Assembly (NCBI GenBank): GCA_023334545.1
Contig: JAADVB010000178.1
Location: forward strand, 1-39,050
Reading direction: 5' to 3'
Source: Salisapilia sapeloensis
Taxonomy: Eukaryota > Oomycota > Peronosporomycetes > Peronosporales > Salisapiliaceae
Length of the DNA stretch: 39,050 nt
Below are positions 32,101 to 39,050 of the stretch, one piece after another (position 1 is the first letter of the stretch; every line of letters begins with the position of its first letter). The position numbers were made by a program, and so were the translations under genes. The notes beneath the pieces were generated by a model, which saw only the letters and a list, made by a program, of their open reading frames with translations, had not been told where the DNA came from and searched no databases.

Positions 32101-32164
32101 TATTGAATACATCAATAGGATGTGCGTCTTTTGGTGGTGTTGGCGGTGGAGTCGTATCATCCAT
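29146..32164 (-). CDS. ERCC6: CSB/ERCC6/Rad26-type SNF2 ATPase (transcription-coupled repair)
   Basis: Swi2/Snf2 translocase that recognises RNA polymerase II stalled at DNA damage. Four exons: 32164-31502, 31449-30241, 30188-30094 and 30037-29146 (952 aa; human CSB is about 1490, so the terminal regions are short). The N-terminus is acidic and basic, low complexity. Motif I is [10 protein letters not shown] (212-221, the intron follows directly). Motif II is DEGH (325-328) and motif III is L-T-G-T-P-I-Q-N. The helicase C-lobe has L-L-F-T-Q-T, D-G-T-T and [11 protein letters not shown]. Motif [13 protein letters not shown], is assembled across intron 2. E-E-K-I-Y-H-R-Q-L-F-K-Q across intron 3 is diagnostic for CSB, as is the downstream L-R-E-L-F-T-L. 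No UBD could be identified by eye. Confidence 0.93.
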
Positions 32165-32402
32165 AATAAATGCTAGACAGTGGAAAGTAGACGAGTACTA
32201 GCCGAATGTCTCGAGTCGATTATATGTGGTGCTGGTCCGATTTATACATTACCGAATTGTCTATCGAATGATATCATTTACATGAGATGCTGGAAGGTTT
32301 CTGATGAGATAATGGAATGATGGTCGAGTCATCTGTGTAGTTACCTCGGAAGCTATTTATATGCGTCCGACTAGCATTAAACCGCCCGACAGTTGATTGC
32401 AG
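32165..32402. promoter_or_regulatory. Shared divergent promoter, CSB / coiled-coil gene
   Basis: 238 bp between two divergent ATGs. No gene fits here, so both promoters must lie inside it. No single element stands out. Confidence 0.4.
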
Positions 32403-33355
32403 ATGGATGACTATGACGTACTTGGCACTGGATGCCTATCGATGCGTCCTCTACGCTACTTGTAAGTTTCGTAACTTGGACTTTCGAGGTGTCCACGAGG
32501 TAATGTAGACAAGTAGATTCGATGTCGATGCAGATATTGCACTTTTAGCACCTACGATTCAAGCGAATGGAGATCGGACGCTTGTCAATTTGCACGTATA
32601 TATAGGTATTGAGCCATATGATCGACCTTCTCGTCGGTTGATTGACGAGACCGATCGAGAATCGACCGCGTCGATCGTCGAGTGTGAAGATGATGAATTA
32701 CATCACTACAAGGGGAAATTCGTCAAAGTAACACTCAGGACAACCCCTACTAATATGTACTTGGCAAGTGACAGTACGGAGCCTTGTTTAATGTATCAAT
32801 TCCATCCGAATGGGGATACCTTTCAGTTTCCAATGCGTCATGAAAATGTGTACATGCAGCTTCTATTCCTCATATAGTTCTTCTTGACAATCTCTGTCGT
32901 AGACGATGAAGATTTTGGTCACGGAAGCACTTTTGACGCACATTGATAAAGCACCTCTATCGTTCCAAGCCATCCAAAAACAGATACAAGACACGGATAA
33001 AGATGACGACGACAGTAAAGATGCGGCAGATACAAAAGAAGACATGCTTGCAGTGAAAGAGAAGGAGAAAGAACAGTTCGATAATTTAATGCAAGAGCAT
33101 CAGCAACTACTCCAGCAGTTCCAGCTAGCTACTGGTCAGTCAGATGAAGCCATACAGGTCGATGTAGTCATCAACTTGTTGTGTATTGAACCTAAACTTT
33201 ATGTCATGAAATAGCTAATGAAGCATCAATTGCTTCAAGATGCACAAGATCGAGATGCGTTACAGGATCGAATGAGACGTATGGAGGAAGCTACGGCGGA
33301 GGCACTTCGCCGCCAGAGTGAAAAACCACAAAGTAAATTTTGCACTCTCCAATAA
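32403..33355 (+). CDS. Unrecognised protein with beta-rich N-half and coiled-coil C-half
   Basis: Four exons, 32403-32461, 32517-32847, 32903-33157 and 33215-33355, join in phase to 261 aa. The first 135 residues look like a compact beta-rich domain (L-V-N-L-H-V-Y-I-G-I, H-Y-K-G-K-F-V-K-V-T-L, Q-F-H-P-N-G-D-T-F). The remainder is Asp/Lys-rich and then a Gln-, Glu- and Leu-rich coiled coil with a mostly helical end. I do not recognise a family; the layout recalls C2-plus-coiled-coil cytoskeletal or ciliary proteins, but that is a guess. Introns 2 and 3 use unusual donors (GTGTAC, GTCGAT), so these joins are less sure. The stop is only 5 bp from the stop of the LYR gene. Confidence 0.65.
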
Positions 33356-33360
33356 ACTGA

Positions 33361-33615
33361 CTATTTCTTCTTTCTCGTCATGGCTTCCAAAAGCTCTGGT
33401 TCTTCCTTGACAAGGTCCAAAACCTCCAAAGCTTGTTCTCCTTCACGACAATAAGCTGCAATCTTCTCTTCATCCACTTCATGCTTTCGAAAAAAGATTG
33501 CTTCTCTCATATTATACATCATCTTTCGACCGATAGAAGGTACTGGGAATGCTCTACAAGCTCTCACCGTCGCTCGGTAGAGCATTAAGGTCCGTTGATG
33601 TCGATTGCGTGCCAT
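33361..33615 (-). CDS. LYR-motif (Complex1_LYR) mitochondrial protein
   Basis: Single exon, 84 aa. The L-Y-R tripeptide at residues 12-14 is followed by R-A-T-V-R-A-C-R-A-F-P and R-K-M-M-Y-N-M-R-E-A-I, the helical pattern of Complex1_LYR proteins, which act as mitochondrial assembly factors with acyl-carrier protein and the Fe-S machinery. The end is Glu-rich, closing with R-K-K-K. The exact LYRM subtype cannot be fixed by eye. The gene diverges from CREG with only 94 bp between ATGs. Confidence 0.85.
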   Translation of the reverse strand: MARNRHQRTLMLYRATVRACRAFPVPSIGRKMMYNMREAIFFRKHEVDEEKIAAYCREGEQALEVLDLVKEEPELLEAMTRKKK

Positions 33616-33709
33616 GTGTGTGGCGATTGGCTGAAAGCACGCTATGCGTCCGTTTGATTGGCTTCATCTGATTAATCCTTGAAGTGGTCATTCCCCAATT
33701 CGACGCGTC
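33616..33709. promoter_or_regulatory. Shared 94-bp promoter, LYR / CREG
   Basis: Only 94 bp separate the two divergent start codons, so the core promoters and 5' leaders of both genes must fit in it or overlap the neighbouring coding sequence. Confidence 0.45.
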
Positions 33710-34585
33710 ATGGCGATGCTCTTCTCCATCTTCCTCTTCTTCCAAGTAGTCTTCATGACTGTTAATGCGCGTATCATGCCTTTACGTTCGAAGCCAGAGT
33801 ACTGGTTAGACGACACGGTTTTCAACATGGTGGAACAAGTGCAGTAAGCAGTTCTGGAGATATACCTCGAAGAATGCCATTCGTGATCTATACCGTCATG
33901 TGCATAGTGCGCGTCATGCAAGACAGCTTGTTGCCGAGAATGACTGGGCAACACTGTCTACGATCTCCAAGATCTATGGCGGTGCCCCCTATGGTAACAT
34001 TGTGTCCTACAGTGGTATGTAGCTCTCTTAAGCATATTTATCTCCCGGTACTCATCGCTCTCTAGACGGACTAGCGAACGATAAGCAATCATCTACTGGC
34101 GTCCTCTACTTTTACCTCACACCTCTCGACAGTGCTGGTATGTCCATATCATAAAGCTAGACAAGAATCGATATTAACTAGGTCGTAGGAATGGATTTAA
34201 AGCACAACTCGACTGCGAGTGTCTCGATCTCGATGGTCCAAAAGCCTTCCGAGACGTGCAAGGTGATGGATGTGGAAGACCCGACTTGTTGGAAAGCCAC
34301 GCTAGTCGGCCATGTCATCCCCATTGAAGATGCTGACGAGCACAAACTAGCTCAAGATGCTCTTTTCTCCAAGTACATGCCATCATCTAGTTGAAAAGGA
34401 GAATGATAGATGCTAACGATAGATGTAGACATCCACAGATGGAGTACTGGCCAAAGAACCACAACTTTAGCTTTTACAAGTTGGAGTTGGATGAAGTGGT
34501 ACTTTTGGACTTTTATGGTGGCGCGAAACGTATTTCGTCAGACCAGTACTACGCGGTTGATCTGGCCAAGGAGAAAGTGTTCTAA
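33710..34585 (+). CDS. CREG-family secreted/lysosomal glycoprotein
   Basis: Homologue of cellular repressor of E1A-stimulated genes, a flavin-fold-like secreted or endolysosomal protein without flavin binding in animals. Five exons: 33710-33798, 33845-34014, 34066-34137, 34189-34372 and 34429-34585 (223 aa). A hydrophobic signal peptide covers about residues 1-20. Marks: W-A-T-L-S-T-I-S, Y-G-N-I-V-S-Y-S-D-G, Y-F-Y-L-T-P-L, and A-L-F-S-K-H-P-Q-M across the last intron. Also W-P-K-N-H-N-F-S-F-Y-K-L and L-L-D-F-Y-G-G-A-K-R-I. N-glycosylation sequons include N-S-T and N-F-S. The last intron (56 nt) has a TGCTAAC-type branch site. The first intron is set by phase only. Confidence 0.92.
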
Positions 34586-34660
34586 GTGATGCAAAGGCAT
34601 CCAAGAATAAAAAACCAAGATTTTGATTCTTTTCTTTTTTCTGTTTTTTCTATTCGTTTT

Positions 34661-35061
34661 TTATTCGCGTTCCGATCGAGGAATGCTCTTCTTGCCATAC
34701 ACTCGAGTGGGTGGCTTTGGCAGCACATTCGCTTCACCAAGGAGATGCGAGACGCGGTCGGATGGCTGCGCACCAACGGACATCCAGTATCGAACTCGTT
34801 CAGAGTTCACGCGAAGCTCTTTGATACCATCTTTAGCTGCAATCGGGTTGTACGTGCCGAGCTATGGTGAGGAAGATAGTGTTAGTACGAAGGATGGAGG
34901 TTGCTCCGCTTGCAACGTGAAGCGGTCGTGGGTGGGGGTGAAAGGATGCTTACGATCTCAAGGTGACGGCCATCCCGAGGTGCACGGGCGTCAGCAGCGA
35001 CAATTCGGTAGAAGGGCAGGTCCTTGCGGCCCCATCGCGCTAGTCGTAGACGCACCACCAT
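34661..35061 (-). CDS. MRPS16: Mitochondrial ribosomal protein bS16m
   Basis: Two exons, 35061-34954 (36 codons) and 34861-34661 (66 codons plus TAA), join in phase 0 over a 92-nt intron (GTAAGC..ATAG) to 102 aa. Each exon is too short to stand out as an open frame. The start [13 protein letters not shown] and [17 protein letters not shown] are classic bS16. So is L-G-T-Y-N-P-I after the intron, then [14 protein letters not shown]. The short C-terminal extension is basic. There is no long presequence, as in several mitochondrial S16 proteins whose N-terminus itself acts as the signal. It converges on CREG, stops 75 bp apart. Confidence 0.93.
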
Positions 35062-35717
35062 CCTTTTGCTTTGCTCTTGTGTTGGTTCGGAACGGAATAT
35101 TTACATTTAATATGCTCATGGTAGCTGTCAGTTTGTATTACTTTTTGTATCGTTTATGAAACTGTTATTGTGGAATTTTGAAGCAAAAAAGTGCTTTTTT
35201 ATTTTCTTTTGTTTGTTCTTGAAGTTGGATTGAAGAGTATGGACAACGTACTGAAGTTGGATCGCCATAGGAACTTGATGCGTCTTAAAGGAGTTCTACT
35301 GCTAGTGTAGCATCCTAAAACCACTTCAGGGTTCTGCGTTATTTCAATAAAGAGTGTTGTAAAATTAGTCTATACAGAACTGAATGAGTGGTGCAATAGC
35401 ACTTCTTTCGTCAAGGACAGCGTGACTGCTGACATATAGACCAAGACCGCGCATATTAGCTTGTCAGTTCTTTCTTGCTCGATATGTGGCCACAAGTAGG
35501 AAAGCTCCAAAATGATATTGAGTAGTGGAAGACACTTCGATCCACGAGCTGATGGAGAATATTGCATATGCGTTGAAACTGTAAAGCTAGTAGAAAGTTG
35601 ATAAAAATAGTATTCACATTGGTTTGTGGTATCAGTTTCTTAATTCCTGTGGTCCTCCATCATCACTTGATCCCGAACAAGAAGGCGTATTCCCGTTCCT
35701 TTTCACTTCATTGTACA
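35062..35717. other. Divergent intergenic region bS16m / TOG gene
   Basis: About 650 bp, AT-rich with several A/T runs. I see no gene. At 35705-35720 the sequence TTCATTGTACAAT lies directly at the TOG-gene start and resembles the oomycete initiator (CATT followed by CAWT). The TOG frame is open upstream but has no ATG. Confidence 0.4.
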
Positions 35718-36862
35718 ATGCGGATAGAAACGGATGCACAAAAGCAAAGTCCTGATCCAGCATCACATCCTGAATCCTCGCCAGTGAATGGCAAACGGAT
35801 GGATGAAGGTAGTGCCTACTTCCTATATGATCTCTCTTTTATGTACTAAATGGTTGAATTGACGTGATCGCATGCTATAGAAGAGTTCGTCGTGATTGTT
35901 CCGGCAAGGCAGGATTTAAAGGGTTTTGACGATGAAGCCAATATAGACGAGATTATAATTACTGCGATCGAAGAATTATCTTGCCAGACGCAATGGCTTA
36001 CACAGTACAATGTACGTGCCTCGGGATTGTATAACTTTACCGTGGTGTAATATCTTTTATTGAATAGGCTATCCTGACAATGCGTCGACTACTACTGTCG
36101 CATGCAGCTGCTCTACAACCGCATTTGGAATTGCAAATTCCCATGTTTCTACTTTGCGTCGATAGTCTTCGATCGTCACTATCGAAGAACGCACTTCTGC
36201 TTCTCGCAGAGTGTTTTCAGACATTTTCAATCCACGTCATCTCACCGTTCATGAAACCGCGACAATCAAACTTGCTCGAGACACTACTACGACGGGCTGC
36301 CTGTGAAAAGAAATTTCTAAGAGAAGCAGCTTTATACTCATCGATGATGCTTGTGCAGTACCAAGCTACAATGGAACTACTAGTGTCGCTTGCCTCATTT
36401 TCGAGTAGTAAGAGCCCAAAAATTTGCAGTCTAGTTGCCACGTTGCTCCACGCTTCGCTCGTGACGATGCATCTACAAGGATGCCCCGAGTTAGAGCAGA
36501 CAGCTACAAACGATGACTCGGCTGAGATTGGTGTCATTTGTAAAAGCTTAGTTGAGTTGAGATCTGGGAGGGATCCAAAAGCTAGGAAAGAGGCATTTGA
36601 TGCTTTGCGGGAGCTTGGAAGTGCCATTGGAGAGAAGACACTAGGCATACTGATGGCAAAGTGGGTACCAAACAAGAACATTGCTGTAAGAGTTACTCGA
36701 GATGCTTTTGATGCTCGAGCAAAGCCTGCTAGTCCAGTCGCCGCCCAGCGGCTTCGAGTAGAAGGCGCTTCTCAGCTTCCGAAACGATCGACTTTAAGAG
36801 AGCGGATGATGATGCATAGCCAGAATGCTCAGACAAGAGACGCCGTGGATATGAATGAATAA
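35718..36862 (+). CDS. TOG/HEAT-repeat (CLASP-N-like) protein
   Basis: Three exons, 35718-35808, 35881-36011 and 36068-36862, join in phase (338 aa). After a short acidic start come helical pairs: L-T-M-R-R-L-L-L-S-H, P-M-F-L-L-C-V-D-S-L-R-S-S-L-S-K-N-A-L, then F-L-R-E-A-A-L-Y-S-S-M-M. The last are K-A-R-K-E-A-F-D-A-L-R-E-L and N-I-A-V-R-V-T-R-D-A-F. This is the HEAT-repeat pattern of TOG domains that bind tubulin in CLASP and TOGARAM proteins. Only one array is present, so the protein is much shorter than CLASP. A microtubule or flagellar role is inferred. The tail is basic with a short Met-rich stretch. Its stop lies about 45 bp from that of the IQ-motif gene. Confidence 0.7.
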
Positions 36863-36906
36863 AGCATCTACTTCATTTTACCGATATGCAATTGACTATA
36901 ATGTTA

Positions 36907-38340
36907 TTAGACTTGCTCTTGCTCGCGCTTGATATCATTTGTCGGCTTTAGTAATCTCGAAGGCATCCAATCGTACTTAGCTTGAAAGTATCGCTGCCGA
37001 CCACGTACTTTAACTGGTGACAGTGGAATGCTAGAATGCAAGGATTGTTGTGGATTGCCAGATGATAACTTATCCGTGCAATGGTATTCAATCGGGATTG
37101 CAACCCAAACATTGTCATGATTGACGCGCGCATTTTGTGACAGTATTTTTGAATACCGTGTGAATGGCATGCGCAAGGTACGGGCTCCTGCGAGGTGCGA
37201 TTGCTTTGGCGGATTTTCGAACCATGGAAGTGGTTCCAACAACGATCGACGATGCAACCGAATGTCCTTGTACGAAGTGTTTGATGCAAATGTAGGTAAA
37301 GCTGGTACTCGACTCTTAACTCGATTCTCGATTTCTCGTCGCTGCCGCAATTCAACTTCTGTTGGATTCAACAAAGCTTCCCGTGCTCTTCGCAGTCTCT
37401 CTCGTCTCAACTTGGCTAAAGCTCTTCGTTTTCGCTTATCCAGCCATTGATCGACTTGTATTCTAGTGCGTGCCCCGCGCCAAACGCGCTGCAGAAGACG
37501 GATAGCCAGTAGTTTTGCAACAGATTTATATACGCCATGCATTGTATCTTTCGAAAGCATATGAATGGAGCAACGTCGATTATGGGTCGATCTGTCTAGA
37601 TCTTCTATAATGGATATGGACGATGTCATGATATCTGATAGCCGACTTAATCGTTCTTGAGTTCGATCTCGTTGGAGTTTGATAAAGCGCCAATTATACT
37701 GTATTATACAGACAGCTCTTGCTTTGTTTTTATCTGCAATTGATCTAGCAAGCCTCGGAAGACGGGTGCCGATAGTGTCCGATACAAATCGCTTTGCAAC
37801 ACACTTTACCATCTCTCGACGATATTTGTTTTGGTTAAAAAGAATTTGTTTTCTGCCTTGGACAGCTAATCTATTTCGAAAAGCTTTCATGAGCTGTTGC
37901 ATTCTCTCGGCCTTAGCAGATTTCCTTGCCATCTCTTGAGCAAGCAAGTCAGCGGCACTAGGACCTCGAATTCGTTTATAAGCTTTCTTAAGAACATCAA
38001 GAATGCGTTTGGAGCTATTTTGATGTAACCAAAGTGCAGTCTTTGAAAACATTCGCTTCCACAACGACTGCCACTTCCTCGACAACATGGACATGAAATC
38101 GATCAGCTTTCTTACCAATGGACTTGTGGAAACCATGTTTGTTGCTGTTACAAGCGCTCGATTAGCTTGTTTGCGTCGAAAAAAGGAGAGGTATCTCTTC
38201 TTTTTTACTTGTTCAACTTTAGTTTGAAAGCGGTCGGATGCAACAAGTGACGGACTCCATGAAGGTAAACTTGGTGCAATTCTTTGAATCCGAGTCAAGT
38301 ATGTGATGGGAACGCTATCGGGCGGCGATCTATTTGTCAT
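36907..38340 (-). CDS. Basic IQ-motif protein of unknown function
   Basis: Single exon, 477 aa, with very high Arg, Lys and Gln. Two IQ-like calmodulin-binding motifs can be seen: residues about 207-226 (I-I-Q-Y-N-W-R-F-I-K-L-Q-R) and about 279-294 (L-L-Q-R-V-W-R-G-A-R-T-R). Helical charged segments occupy most of the rest, for example R-K-R-R-A-L-A-K-L-R-R-E-R. The C-terminus has P-S-R-L-L-K-P. The layout is common among uncharacterised cytoskeletal or flagellar proteins of protists; no specific family is recognised. Confidence 0.7.
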   Translation of the reverse strand: MTNRSPPDSVPITYLTRIQRIAPSLPSWSPSLVASDRFQTKVEQVKKKRYLSFFRRKQANRALVTATNMVSTSPLVRKLIDFMSMLSRKWQSLWKRMFSKTALWLHQNSSKRILDVLKKAYKRIRGPSAADLLAQEMARKSAKAERMQQLMKAFRNRLAVQGRKQILFNQNKYRREMVKCVAKRFVSDTIGTRLPRLARSIADKNKARAVCIIQYNWRFIKLQRDRTQERLSRLSDIMTSSISIIEDLDRSTHNRRCSIHMLSKDTMHGVYKSVAKLLAIRLLQRVWRGARTRIQVDQWLDKRKRRALAKLRRERLRRAREALLNPTEVELRQRREIENRVKSRVPALPTFASNTSYKDIRLHRRSLLEPLPWFENPPKQSHLAGARTLRMPFTRYSKILSQNARVNHDNVWVAIPIEYHCTDKLSSGNPQQSLHSSIPLSPVKVRGRQRYFQAKYDWMPSRLLKPTNDIKREQEQV

Positions 38341-38799
38341 TTTCTATCAACAATAAACTTAAATGAAGCTTTCGCGTGTAGTTGATATGTAGGCGTTTCA
38401 ACTTAGCAAAAATCTTACTGAAATTAATGCACGCGTTTTCATCCAAGTATGTTGTACATGGCATATCCTAGAATAAACCATTTCATATGCTGTTTTCTTT
38501 GCTCCTAGGTTTCCATATTGCTACTATAGAGCTTGTGAAGGAAAATGTAAACGCTTATTATTGCTCATTACTCAGCGATCGATATAGGGAGACACAGAGG
38601 AACATCAGCTACAGAATGGAATCGAAATGAAGTACAAAATAGTTTATCAAAGGATAAAATCTTTGTCTAGTCACTGAAAGACGTTTTGACCTATCTTGGG
38701 CATGCTCAGCATGAAATCGGAGTTGGAAAAGGATTACAATCGGACTATCACCTTGACCTAAATATTCATTGCTTTGAACAAGTGATAAGACATCCCCGA
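38341..38799. other. AT-rich intergenic region
   Basis: About 460 bp between the IQ gene start and the end of the small membrane-protein gene. No gene or repeat is seen. It should hold the IQ-gene promoter. Confidence 0.4.
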
Positions 38800-38997
38800 C
38801 TATCTTACGGAACCAGATCCTTGTAGAAGATCTTTAAATCCGAATGTAACGCAGCGACGCTCCACGACGGCTCCTGTAATTATACATCGCAAGCAAACAG
38901 AAAAGTTTAGTTTGCTTATGAGATTAGTGCCACTGGCAACTCCAACTGCAAAACCGCCAACGATGGCAAGGGTCGAGAGACCCTTCAACACTGCCAT
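38800..38997 (-). CDS. Small hydrophobic protein, gene model uncertain
   Basis: From the ATG at 38997 an unspliced frame gives 65 aa starting M-A-V-L-K-G-L-S-T-L-A-I-V-G-G-F-A-V-G-V, a single likely membrane helix. The second half is less protein-like. A good acceptor, ending ATTACAG at about 38873, follows a pyrimidine-rich run and possible branch sites. Splicing from a GTTG donor in the helix codons would switch to a frame reading E-P-S-W-S-V-A-A-L-H-S-D-L-K and ending K-D-L-V-P-stop. Either form would be a one-helix protein, perhaps mitochondrial. No family is recognised. Confidence 0.4.
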   Translation of the reverse strand: MAVLKGLSTLAIVGGFAVGVASGTNLISKLNFSVCLRCIITGAVVERRCVTFGFKDLLQGSGSVR

Positions 38998-39050
38998 AGC
39001 CTTACCTGCTTCTCATTCCTAGTCTTCTAATTGGCTTCCAGAACGCAAGA

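Noticed and set aside
34623-35159. 178-codon plus-strand open frame with hydrophobic start
   Set aside because: Antisense to the bS16m gene, whose motifs are unmistakable on the minus strand.

Overview
The window looks like compact nuclear DNA from a stramenopile, most likely an oomycete. Introns are tiny (mostly 43-56 nt, one of 110 nt) and bounded by GT..AG, with many donors reading GTAC/GTAT. The gene content is eukaryotic: AMPK alpha with UBA and KA1 domains, PSS1-type phosphatidylserine synthase, mitochondrial ClpB, NOP14, a CSB-type SNF2 ATPase, CREG, PDCD5 and mitochondrial bS16. A CFAP119-like protein points to a flagellated (zoosporic) stage. Exon joins were made by hand by matching phase and conserved family residues. 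Genus cannot be assigned from the sequence alone.

Layout, left to right: the 3' tail of an unidentified gene (3-158); a gene-poor stretch (159-1844); SCI1-like (+); PHD-type zinc protein (-); mitochondrial ClpB/HSP78 (-); PX-RING protein (+); PDCD5 (+); methylmalonate-semialdehyde dehydrogenase (-); EMB8/ABHD1-3-type hydrolase (+); MFS transporter (-); small Ser/Tyr-rich protein (+); bZIP factor (+); PDZ-like protein (+); EF-hand kinase (-); AMPK alpha (+); unknown protein (-); NOP14 (+); phosphatidylserine synthase (-); CFAP119-like (+); CSB/Rad26 (-); coiled-coil protein (+); LYR protein (-); CREG (+); mitochondrial bS16 (-); TOG/HEAT protein (+); IQ-motif basic protein (-); small membrane protein (-).

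The dominant organisation is strand alternation. Convergent neighbours often end 5-75 bp apart, so their 3' untranslated regions must overlap. Divergent neighbours share short promoters (94 bp for LYR/CREG, 162 bp for the two kinases). The genes are mostly housekeeping (proteostasis, ribosome biogenesis, transcription-coupled repair, mitochondrial translation, lipid and valine metabolism, energy and calcium signalling), with several likely flagellar or microtubule proteins on the right. I saw no mobile element, rRNA, tRNA or CRISPR array. No clearly new multi-gene system is evident. The most useful second looks are a two-exon bS16m gene that simple ORF calling would miss, a PX-RING fusion with an enlarged RING loop, a duplicated CDCC module in the PHD protein, possible alternative N-termini created by tiny introns, and the near-overlapping gene ends.
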